Assembly: GCA_964545715.1 (NCBI GenBank)
Contig: CAZJHX010000018.1
Coordinates: 27,185 to 91,184, forward strand
Source of the DNA: CAZJHX01 sp964545715
GTDB lineage: Bacteria > Myxococcota_A > UBA9042 > GCA-2863065
Length of the DNA stretch: 64,000 nt
Direction of reading: 5' to 3'
Within the stretch, counting starts at the first letter, position 1. Every line of letters starts with the position of its first letter. This document shows, in pieces, positions 33,818-40,800 of this stretch. A program made the position numbers and the translations under genes. Under the pieces are notes generated by a model. That model saw only the letters and a program-made list of their open reading frames with translations, searched no databases and was not told the origin of the DNA.

Positions 33818-34609
33818 GTGCAGCGGACCACATTTGAGACGCTGGATGTTCGCCGCGACAAGCGCGTGCTCCGGATCAGGTTGAATCGGCCCGAGGTGCT
33901 GAACGCCATCGACGGCCGCATGCTGGCCGAGCTGCGGAGGGCGCTGAGCGTGGCGGGCGCGGACCCCGAGGTGGGCGCGGTGGCCATCGACGCGGCCGGG
34001 GACCGTGCGTTTTGTGCCGGCATCGACGTCGCGTATGTCAAGGACCTGAAGGGCTTTGACATCCGCGAGGTCGGCCGCGAGCTGCACCGCACGTTTTTGA
34101 TGCTGCGCACGGTGGAGAAGCCGGTCGTGTGCATCATCGACGGTCTGTGTCTGGGCGCCGGGCTGGAGCTGGCGGTGTCGTGCGACTTCATGATCGCCAG
34201 CGACCGCTCTCGCTTCGGCCTGCCCAACATTCACCGCGGTATCCCGGCCATCGTGGAGGCCGCGATCCTGCCGGCGGTGATCGGGCTGCAGGGCGCGCGA
34301 GAGCTGGCCTACCTGGGCGAGTTCTGGAGCGCGGAGAAGGCCGAGCGGCGAGGCTTGCTGCACTCCGTAGTGCCCCGCGAGGCGCTGCCGGCGGCGGCTG
34401 GACGGCTGTGCGAGTCGCTGGCCGCCAAGAGCCCGGCGGCGCTCGCGACGCAGAAGGAGATCATCCACAAATGGATGACCACGGACCTCGAGAGCGCCAT
34501 CGACTTCTCGATCAACACCGTGATGCTCAACTTCATGACCCGCGACCAGCAGGAGGGCATGTCCGCCTTCTTGGAGAAGCGCGCGGCTCGCATGATCCCG
34601 GAGGCCTGA
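33818..34609 (+). CDS. Enoyl-CoA hydratase/isomerase, second Glu replaced
   Basis: 263 residues from GTG 33818, which has GGGGAGG 7 nt upstream. Crotonase motifs are RAFCAGID, IIDGLCLGAG, GLELAVSCDF (first Glu kept) and FGLPNIHRGIP (second Glu replaced by Asn). Loss of one acid is common in isomerases, hydrolases and C-C-cleaving crotonases, so a reaction other than simple hydration is likely. It ends 1 nt before the BKACE gene. Confidence 0.88.
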   Translation: MQRTTFETLDVRRDKRVLRIRLNRPEVLNAIDGRMLAELRRALSVAGADPEVGAVAIDAAGDRAFCAGIDVAYVKDLKGFDIREVGRELHRTFLMLRTVEKPVVCIIDGLCLGAGLELAVSCDFMIASDRSRFGLPNIHRGIPAIVEAAILPAVIGLQGARELAYLGEFWSAEKAERRGLLHSVVPREALPAAAGRLCESLAAKSPAALATQKEIIHKWMTTDLESAIDFSINTVMLNFMTRDQQEGMSAFLEKRAARMIPEA

Positions 34610-34610
34610 G

Positions 34611-35513
34611 ATGGACCGCGTGATAGTGACGTGCGCCCTGACGGGTGCGCAGCAGGGCAAGGACCGCAACCCCAATCTGCCCGAGCAGCCGGACGAGATC
34701 GTGGCGCAGGGATTGGAGGCCTGGCGGGCGGGCGCTGCGATTTTGCACATTCACGCGCGCGACGCGCACGGGCGCGCCACCGCGGATGTGGCGGTCTTTG
34801 GCCGGATCGTTCGGGGGCTGCGTGAGGGCGGCTGTGACGCGCTGCTCAACCTGACGACCGGCGGCGCCGTGGCGGGGCTGCCGCTGGAGGAGCGTCTGCG
34901 GGTCGTGCCCGAGCTGACGCCCGATATCGCGTCGTTCAGCCTGGGCAGCGGGTGCCTGTTGGGCCGCTGGGATGCGCGCGCTGAGCAGTGGCGCGGCGAT
35001 CGGGTGGTGCCGCTGTTTGGGTCGCATGCGGAGCTGGCGCGCGTGGCGCACGTCTTTGCTCGCAACCAGGTGCGGCCGGAGCTGGAGATCTACCACGCGG
35101 GCATGATGAACACGCTGCACGCGCTGATCGAGCAGGGCGCGCTGGCGGGGCCGCTGCTGGTGAACCTGGTGATGGGCATCCCCGGCGAGTGCACCGCTGC
35201 CACCGTCAAAAACCTGGTGCAGCTGGTCGACCGGCTGCCCGACAACGCGCGCTGGCTGGTGACCGCCATCGGCGCGCGAAACCACTTCCGCATGCTGGGC
35301 GCGGTCGTGGCCATGGGCGGGCACGTGCGCGTGGGCATGGAGGACAACGTGTACATCGCGCCTGGAGAGCTGGCCACGTCCAACGGTCAGATCGTCAGCC
35401 GCGCCGTCGGCGTACTCAGAGGCCTGGGCGTCGAGCCCGCTACGCCTCAGCAGGCCCGCGCCATCTTGGAGCTGGCGCCTCAATCCACAACACAACAAGG
35501 AGACGACAAATGA
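34611..35513 (+). CDS. BKACE (DUF849) beta-keto acid cleavage enzyme
   Basis: 300 residues, a TIM barrel. The zinc ligands His46-x-His48 (ILHIHARD) and Glu244 (RVGMEDNVYI) match those of Kce, the 3-keto-5-aminohexanoate cleavage enzyme. BKACE proteins condense a beta-keto acid with acetyl-CoA to give a new CoA ester plus acetoacetate. Presence inside a CoA-degradation operon implies that the pathway passes through a free beta-keto acid, or makes acetoacetate by this route. The specificity-determining residues were not analysed. ATGA overlap with the next gene. Confidence 0.9.
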   Translation: MDRVIVTCALTGAQQGKDRNPNLPEQPDEIVAQGLEAWRAGAAILHIHARDAHGRATADVAVFGRIVRGLREGGCDALLNLTTGGAVAGLPLEERLRVVPELTPDIASFSLGSGCLLGRWDARAEQWRGDRVVPLFGSHAELARVAHVFARNQVRPELEIYHAGMMNTLHALIEQGALAGPLLVNLVMGIPGECTAATVKNLVQLVDRLPDNARWLVTAIGARNHFRMLGAVVAMGGHVRVGMEDNVYIAPGELATSNGQIVSRAVGVLRGLGVEPATPQQARAILELAPQSTTQQGDDK

Positions 35514-36364
35514 GCCGAGAACGGATCGCGATCGATGCATGGGGCAGCTGGATCAGCCCGGAGGGCGCTAAGCGCTGGCCCGCCGAGTACATGCACATCT
35601 TCAAAAAGTATCGCTCGCCACAGGTCATCTTCGACGGCATGAGCCTGGAGCAGATGGTGGCCGAGATGGACGACGCGGGGGTCGACCGCTGCGTGCTCAG
35701 CGCCTTCTACCACAAGGACACCGCGGTGGTGAGCAACGAGGAGGTCGCCGAGGCTGTGGCCCGCTATCCGGACCGCTTCGTGGGCGCCGGCACCGTCAAC
35801 GTCATGAAAAAGCCGATGGACGTTACGCGCCAGGTCCGCCGCCTGGTCAACGACTTGGGGCTGCGCGCGATCCGGCTGGAGCCCTACATGTACGGCGACG
35901 GCACGACCGGGCTGCGGCCGACCGACAAGCACTATTGGCCGGTCTACATCGCGTGCTCGGACCTGCAGGTGCCCGTGTGCATCCAGGTCGGTCACACCGG
36001 CCCGCTGCTGCCGTCGGAGTGCGGCCGCCCGATCCATCTGGACGAGGTCGCGCTGGCGTTCCCCGACCTGACGATTATCGGCTGCCACCTGGGTCAGCCG
36101 TGGCACGAAGAGATGATGACGCTGGCCTGGAAACACCCCAACGTCTATGTGGAGACGTCGGCGCGCGCGCCCAAGCACTGGCCCGAGTCGTTTGTGAGGT
36201 TTGCGCGCGGGTGGGGCAAAGACAAGGTGATCTGGGCGACCGACTATCCGCTGCTGTCGTTTGAGCGGCCGCTGGCGGAGCTGGAGGCCATGGATCTGCC
36301 CCAGGAGATCTTCCGCAAGGTGGTTCGCGACAACGCCGTGCGCGCGTTTGGGCTGGACCGATGA
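35510..36364 (+). CDS. Amidohydrolase_2-fold protein lacking the HxH metal motif
   Basis: 284 residues. The TIM-barrel fold is indicated by VCIQVGHTGP, IIGCHLGQPWHEEMM and WATDYPLLSF, giving two His and the late Asp of the amidohydrolase_2 group (ACMSD, resorcylate decarboxylase). The N-terminal DxHxH is instead IDAWGSW (D9-A-W-G-S), so two metal ligands are missing. It may bind one metal differently, or act as a decarboxylase, hydrolase or structural protein. ATG 35510 overlaps the BKACE stop, with AAGGAG upstream. Confidence 0.85.
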   Translation: MSRERIAIDAWGSWISPEGAKRWPAEYMHIFKKYRSPQVIFDGMSLEQMVAEMDDAGVDRCVLSAFYHKDTAVVSNEEVAEAVARYPDRFVGAGTVNVMKKPMDVTRQVRRLVNDLGLRAIRLEPYMYGDGTTGLRPTDKHYWPVYIACSDLQVPVCIQVGHTGPLLPSECGRPIHLDEVALAFPDLTIIGCHLGQPWHEEMMTLAWKHPNVYVETSARAPKHWPESFVRFARGWGKDKVIWATDYPLLSFERPLAELEAMDLPQEIFRKVVRDNAVRAFGLDR

Positions 36365-36804
36365 TCCCGGCGCTGGACGACGTGCTGGCGCGCATTCCGT
36401 ATCTGCGGCCGCACGAGCTGGCCGTGGACGCCACGGCGGACGGGGTCACGGTGCGCCTGCCGGTGCGGCCGCAGTTGGTGAACCACGTCGGGATCTTCCA
36501 CGCGGGCGCCCTGTTCACCGCCGCTGAGACTGCGGCCGGCGTGGCCGCCTGGCGTGTGGTCGACGGCAACCGCGCCTTTGTCCTGCTGCGCGGCTGTGAG
36601 GTGCGCTACCCCCGGCGCGCCGACGGCGACGTCGTCTCTACCGCCTCGATCGGGGCGGCGGATCAGCAGGCCGCGAGAGCCGCGTTTGACGACCTGGAGC
36701 GGGCGGATGTGGCGGTCGAGGTGACCGCGCAGGACACCACCGGCGCCACCGTGCTGTCCGCGCGGTTCGACTACGCCCTGAGACCCCGAACGAGGACGCC
36801 ATGA
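36361..36804 (+). CDS. Hotdog-fold thioesterase-like protein 1
   Basis: 147 residues. The motif 'NHVGIFHAGALFTAAETAAGVA' is the hotdog helix entry of PaaI/YiiD-type thioesterases, and the rest is beta-rich with a conserved 'RYPRRADGDV'. It probably releases CoA from pathway intermediates or dead-end esters. It overlaps both neighbours by ATGA. Confidence 0.82.
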   Translation: MIPALDDVLARIPYLRPHELAVDATADGVTVRLPVRPQLVNHVGIFHAGALFTAAETAAGVAAWRVVDGNRAFVLLRGCEVRYPRRADGDVVSTASIGAADQQAARAAFDDLERADVAVEVTAQDTTGATVLSARFDYALRPRTRTP

Positions 36805-37586
36805 GTGACCAGAGCCCTGTTCTCCTCGACGTCAGAGACGGCGTCGGCACCCTGACACTGAACCGGCCGGAGCGGCTGAACGCCATCGATCTGGACACGC
36901 TGGAGGCGCTGATCGAGGGCCTGAACCGCCTGGATGCCGATCCACAGGTGCGCTGCGTCGTGCTCGCGGGCAATGGTCGCGGCTTCTGCGCCGGCGCCGA
37001 TCAGGGCGAGATGGTGCCTCGCCAGCCGGCACAGTGGGAGGCGATCGTCGAGCGCTATCTCGATCCGGTCCGGATCATCTGCGCGATGGATACACCCGTG
37101 ATCGCGCGCCTGCACGGCGACGCGGTGGGCGGCGGCCTCGGCTTGGCGCTGGCGTGCGATTTTCGGATCGCGGCCAAGGGCATCCGCATGTGTGCGCCGT
37201 TTGTGCGCATCGGCCTGGCCGGCTGCGACATGTCGGCGGGCTATTTCCTGCCCCGACTCGTCGGGCTGGGGCGCGCCAACGACCTGATGATGACCGGCCG
37301 CTTTGTCGGGGCCGACGAGGCCGAGCGCATCGGCCTGATCACGCGGGTTGTCGCAGCCGACGCGCTGGATGACGCGGTGGCGAAGCTGGCGCGGGCGTTG
37401 GCGGGTGGCCCGCCCCGGGCGCTGGCCTTTACCAAGCGCGCGATCCGACGGTCGCTGGACCGGCCCATGGAGGCCGAGTTCGACTATGAGGTGTTCGCGC
37501 AGGTGCAGTGCCTGCAGAGCGCCGACCATCGCGAGGGGCTGCAGGCGTTTCGCGACCGGCGCAAGCCGCGATTTGGCGCCGCATGA
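36801..37586 (+). CDS. Crotonase-fold protein lacking both hydratase Glu
   Basis: 261 residues. Crotonase features include GFCAGAD, GDAVGGGLGLALACDFRIAA (Gly replaces the first Glu) and APFVRIGLAGCDMSAGYFLPR (no Glu at the second site). The pattern resembles enoyl-CoA isomerase-like or hydrolase-like members annotated generically as enoyl-CoA hydratase. The reaction cannot be deduced. ATGA overlaps at both ends. Confidence 0.85.
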   Translation: MSDQSPVLLDVRDGVGTLTLNRPERLNAIDLDTLEALIEGLNRLDADPQVRCVVLAGNGRGFCAGADQGEMVPRQPAQWEAIVERYLDPVRIICAMDTPVIARLHGDAVGGGLGLALACDFRIAAKGIRMCAPFVRIGLAGCDMSAGYFLPRLVGLGRANDLMMTGRFVGADEAERIGLITRVVAADALDDAVAKLARALAGGPPRALAFTKRAIRRSLDRPMEAEFDYEVFAQVQCLQSADHREGLQAFRDRRKPRFGAA

Positions 37587-37966
37587 CGCACGTGCCCTTC
37601 ACCAGCGCGCTGGGGATCCAGAGCCGGTCGCTGCCCGGCGGGCGCGCGCGGTCCACCGTGACCGTCTCGCCGGACCACGCCAACGGCTTCGGGCGGGTGC
37701 ATGGCGGCCTGCTCTACACGCTGGCCGACACCAGCATGGGGTGGGCGCTGGCCGACCGTCTCGCCGAGGGTGATCGGTGCGCGACAGTCTCGGCCACCGT
37801 CCAGTACGTCGCCTCGCCCGAGCCGGGCGAGCTGTCGGCGGAAGGCGCTGTTCTGTCCCAGCGCGGCTCGCTGGTGTGGTGCCGCTGCGACGTTCTGGAC
37901 GCCGAGGGCACGCTTTGCGCGACCGCCACCGGCCTGTTTCACATCTCGAACCGGAGGACCTCATGA
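37583..37966 (+). CDS. PaaI-type hotdog thioesterase 2
   Basis: 127 residues. 'DHANGFGRVHGGLLYTLADT' carries the HGG and Asp/Glu-type hotdog signature, followed by 'VQYVASPEPGELSAEGAV' and 'CRCDVLDAEG'. It is a second thioesterase of the operon, which suggests repeated need to free CoA. It is coupled by ATGA to both neighbours. Confidence 0.88.
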   Translation: MTHVPFTSALGIQSRSLPGGRARSTVTVSPDHANGFGRVHGGLLYTLADTSMGWALADRLAEGDRCATVSATVQYVASPEPGELSAEGAVLSQRGSLVWCRCDVLDAEGTLCATATGLFHISNRRTS

Positions 37967-39120
37967 CCGCACCGCTCACAGAAGAAGAACGCCAGTTTGG
38001 CCACGCCGTTCGCCGGTTTGTCGACCAGGAGATCGTGCCGTACGCCGGCGAATGGGATCGCGCCGGGGCCTGTCCCGCGGACCTGTTTCGGAACTTGGGC
38101 GAGCTGGGCTGGCTGGGCACCGCGTTTGCCGAGGATGTGGGTGGGTGCGGAGGCGGCTCAGCGCTGTACGCGGTGCTGTGCCGGGAGCTTGCGCGCGGGT
38201 CCGCCGGGGCCGCACTGACCGTGTATGTGCACACCGCGCTGGCCTGCGGCGCCATCGACCGCCTGGGGACCGATGCCCAGCGCCGCCACTGGCTGCCGGC
38301 CGCGCTGGCTGGTCAGCGAGTGGGCTGCTGGGCCTATGCGGAGCCCAACGCGGGCGCGGACGTGTCCAGCGTGCGGACGCGCGCCCGGCGAGACGGGGAC
38401 GGTTGGGTGCTGGACGGCAGCAAGCTGTACATCACCAACGCGCCTATCGCCGACTTCGCGGTCATCGTGGCGTCCACCGAGCCGGAGAAGCGGCTCAAGG
38501 GCATGTCCGTCTTTGTGGTGGACACCGCGACCTCCGGCTTCAGCGTGGGCGCGCCGATGTCCAAGCTGGGCATGGGCGCCTCCCAGATGGCCGAGATCGT
38601 GCTGGACGGCTGCCGCGTGCCCGCCGACGCGCTGGTCGGGCCCGAAGGCACCGGCTTTTTGCAGGCGATGGAGGTCCTCACGCTGGGCCGCATCGCCGCA
38701 GCGGCTTTTGGCGTCGGCCTGGGCGAGGCGGCGCAGCAGACGGCGCTGGACTACACACGCGCACGCGTGCAGTTCGGCCGCCCGCTGATCGACAAGCAGT
38801 TCATCCGCTTCACGCTCGCGGACATGGCCACGCGGCTGCAGGCGGGCTGGCTGCTGACCCTGAGCGCGGCCCGCCTGGCCGACGACGGGCGCCCCCACTG
38901 TAACGAGGCCTCCATGGCCAAGCTCTTTGCCTCCGAAACCTGCACCTGGGCCTGTGAGCGCGCGTTGCACCTCTGCGGCGCGCAGGGTTACATGGCCGAG
39001 AGCGCCGTCCAGCGGTTCTACCGGGACTGCAAGGTGCTCGAGCTCGGTGAAGGGACCAGTGAAATCCAGCGCGAGACCATCGCTCGATCAGTGATCGCGG
39101 GCGGCGCGCTGGGGAGGTGA
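37963..39120 (+). CDS. Acyl-CoA dehydrogenase (MCAD-type base)
   Basis: 385 residues. Middle-domain signatures are AYAEPNAGADVSS and YITNAPIADF, with RVQFGRPL and LCGAQGYMAESAVQRFYRDCK in the C-terminal domain. Glu363 in GEGTSEIQR occupies the classic MCAD catalytic position, unlike the enzyme at 28976. FAD-linked alpha,beta-dehydrogenation of a linear or short acyl-CoA is the expected reaction. ATGA overlap upstream; the TetR gene begins 4 nt downstream. Confidence 0.92.
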   Translation: MTAPLTEEERQFGHAVRRFVDQEIVPYAGEWDRAGACPADLFRNLGELGWLGTAFAEDVGGCGGGSALYAVLCRELARGSAGAALTVYVHTALACGAIDRLGTDAQRRHWLPAALAGQRVGCWAYAEPNAGADVSSVRTRARRDGDGWVLDGSKLYITNAPIADFAVIVASTEPEKRLKGMSVFVVDTATSGFSVGAPMSKLGMGASQMAEIVLDGCRVPADALVGPEGTGFLQAMEVLTLGRIAAAAFGVGLGEAAQQTALDYTRARVQFGRPLIDKQFIRFTLADMATRLQAGWLLTLSAARLADDGRPHCNEASMAKLFASETCTWACERALHLCGAQGYMAESAVQRFYRDCKVLELGEGTSEIQRETIARSVIAGGALGR

Positions 39121-39124
39121 CGGT

Positions 39125-39760
39125 TTGGGCATAGCTGAGAGACGCGCGCGCGAGCGCCAGGCCAGGCGAAAGGCCTTGCTGGACGCGACCCGCAGGTTGG
39201 TGCTGGAGAGAGGCTTCAACGCGACGACGACCCGGCAGATCGCCAAGGAGTGCGAGCTGTCGGAGGCCACGCTCTTCTTCTACTTCAAGAGCAAGGACGA
39301 GATCCTGACCTCGCTGCTGCTCGAAGGCATCGCCTTCATGGAGCGCGGGCTGGCTGAGATCGCCGCCATGGAGCCGCCGTCGCAGGCGCAGATCGAGCGC
39401 CTGTGGGCCTTTTTCTCGGAGGTGCGGGACGCGCACCCCGAGTACTTTCAGGTCTTCGGCTATCTCGCGCACCCGGCGGCCGCATCGGGCGTGTCGGAAG
39501 AGCTGCGCGCCGAGCTGGCCAGGCGCTCGGGCGACAACCTGCGGTTGTTTGCGGAGATCCTGAACAGGGCGCTGGACATCGAGACGGGCCGGCTGATGGC
39601 GGACGTTATCTGGGCCACCTTCAGCGGCCTGAACATGCTGCGCGAGTCGCGCAAAAACCTGGGCGCCCCCGAGCACCCGACCACCGATGAGCTGGCGGCG
39701 GCGTTGGAGCTGCTGCTGGCCGGCCTGCGGGCCAAACCACCTGACGGAGGAACTGGATGA
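39125..39760 (+). CDS. TetR-family transcriptional regulator
   Basis: 211 residues from TTG 39125, with GGGGAGG 7 nt upstream. The N-terminal helix-turn-helix reads 'TTRQIAKECELSEATLFFYFKSKDEIL', typical of TetR. The C-terminal ligand domain resembles fatty-acyl-CoA-sensing regulators (FadR/PsrA-like), but this cannot be proved. It is encoded inside the operon it probably represses through the elements at 28881-28948. It overlaps the alcohol dehydrogenase gene by ATGA, so autoregulation is likely. Confidence 0.9.
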   Translation: MGIAERRARERQARRKALLDATRRLVLERGFNATTTRQIAKECELSEATLFFYFKSKDEILTSLLLEGIAFMERGLAEIAAMEPPSQAQIERLWAFFSEVRDAHPEYFQVFGYLAHPAAASGVSEELRAELARRSGDNLRLFAEILNRALDIETGRLMADVIWATFSGLNMLRESRKNLGAPEHPTTDELAAALELLLAGLRAKPPDGGTG

Positions 39761-40800
39761 CCACCATGAGCGCTGCGCGGCTGTATCGACCCGGGGATCC
39801 CCTGCAGGTCGAGGCCGTGCCCATCCCCGAGCCGGGGCCCGACGAGGTTCTGGTTCGTGTCGAGGCCTGCGGGCTCTGCGGCACCGATCTTCACCTGGCC
39901 GTCGAAGGCTCACTCCCTGTTCATCGCACGCCGATTACCCTCGGCCACGAGGCCGCGGGCGTGGTGGTTCAATCCCGCCACCCGGCCGTCGCCGAGGGGC
40001 AGCGCGTGGCCCTGTTTCCCGCCGCCTCTTGCGGCGCCTGTCGATGGTGCCTGGCGGGTCGGGAGTCGCTGTGTGACGCGTCCAGTGTGTACGGCATGGC
40101 GCGAGACGGCGCGCTGGCCGAGTTTGTGGTCGTGCCGGCCCGGTCGGTGATCGCGCTGCCGGACGCGGTGCCGTTTGATATCGGCGCAGTGATCACCGAC
40201 GGCGTCGCCACGCCATTTCATGCGCTGCGGGCGCGCGGTCGGCTTCAGGCGGGCGAGACGGTGGCGGTGATCGGCTGCGGCGGTCTGGGCACCCACGCGA
40301 TCCAGCTGGCGCGGCTGATGGGCGCGGCGCAGATCGTGGCGGTCGATGTGGACCACGCAGCGCTGGAGCGGGCACGAGCGCTGGGCGCCGATCACGTGTT
40401 CGATTCCGGCGCCGGGGACGCGGCCAAAGCGATTCGCAAGACGCTGGGCGGCGTGGATCTGGCGCTGGAGTTTGTCGGGCGCGCGGACACGGCTACGCTG
40501 GCGATCCGCTGCCTGGGCAAGGGCGGTCGGGCTGTGCTGGTCGGCGTCGGGCCAGAGCGGGCGTCCATGCCGCCGCTGGCCGCGTTTGTCGGACGCGAGC
40601 AGGCCGTGCTGGGGTCGTTCGGTATGGATCGCGCGGATATTGTGGACCTGCTGGCGCTTGTGGAGTCCGGGCGATTGGACCTGTCGCGGTCGGTCAGCGC
40701 GCGCTACCCGCTGGCCGAGGCGGACGCGGCCCTGCGCCATTTGGCGGACAAGACGGACGGCGTCGTGCGCGTCGTCGTGCAGCCGGGGGTGGCCCGATGA
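39757..40800 (+). CDS. Zinc-dependent medium-chain alcohol dehydrogenase
   Basis: 347 residues. The catalytic zinc site is ACGLCGTDLH and LGHEAAG. The structural zinc lobe is CGACRWCLAGRESLC. The NAD(P) Rossmann motif is VIGCGGLGTHAIQLA. It would oxidise a secondary alcohol, a hydroxyacyl-CoA or the aldehyde/alcohol product of C-C cleavage. No short-chain 3-hydroxyacyl-CoA dehydrogenase gene is present in the operon, so it may fill that step. It overlaps both neighbours by ATGA. Confidence 0.9.
   Translation: MTTMSAARLYRPGDPLQVEAVPIPEPGPDEVLVRVEACGLCGTDLHLAVEGSLPVHRTPITLGHEAAGVVVQSRHPAVAEGQRVALFPAASCGACRWCLAGRESLCDASSVYGMARDGALAEFVVVPARSVIALPDAVPFDIGAVITDGVATPFHALRARGRLQAGETVAVIGCGGLGTHAIQLARLMGAAQIVAVDVDHAALERARALGADHVFDSGAGDAAKAIRKTLGGVDLALEFVGRADTATLAIRCLGKGGRAVLVGVGPERASMPPLAAFVGREQAVLGSFGMDRADIVDLLALVESGRLDLSRSVSARYPLAEADAALRHLADKTDGVVRVVVQPGVAR

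Noticed and set aside
32652..33833. 393-codon minus-strand ORF
   Set aside because: It is antisense to the second DUF35 gene and the enoyl-CoA hydratase, both with family motifs and 4-nt overlaps.
39757..40800. Assignment of the ADH and crotonases to the anaerobic benzoyl-CoA pathway
   Set aside because: No benzoyl-CoA reductase genes or specific signatures are present, and the desaturase elsewhere in the window suggests an oxic lifestyle.
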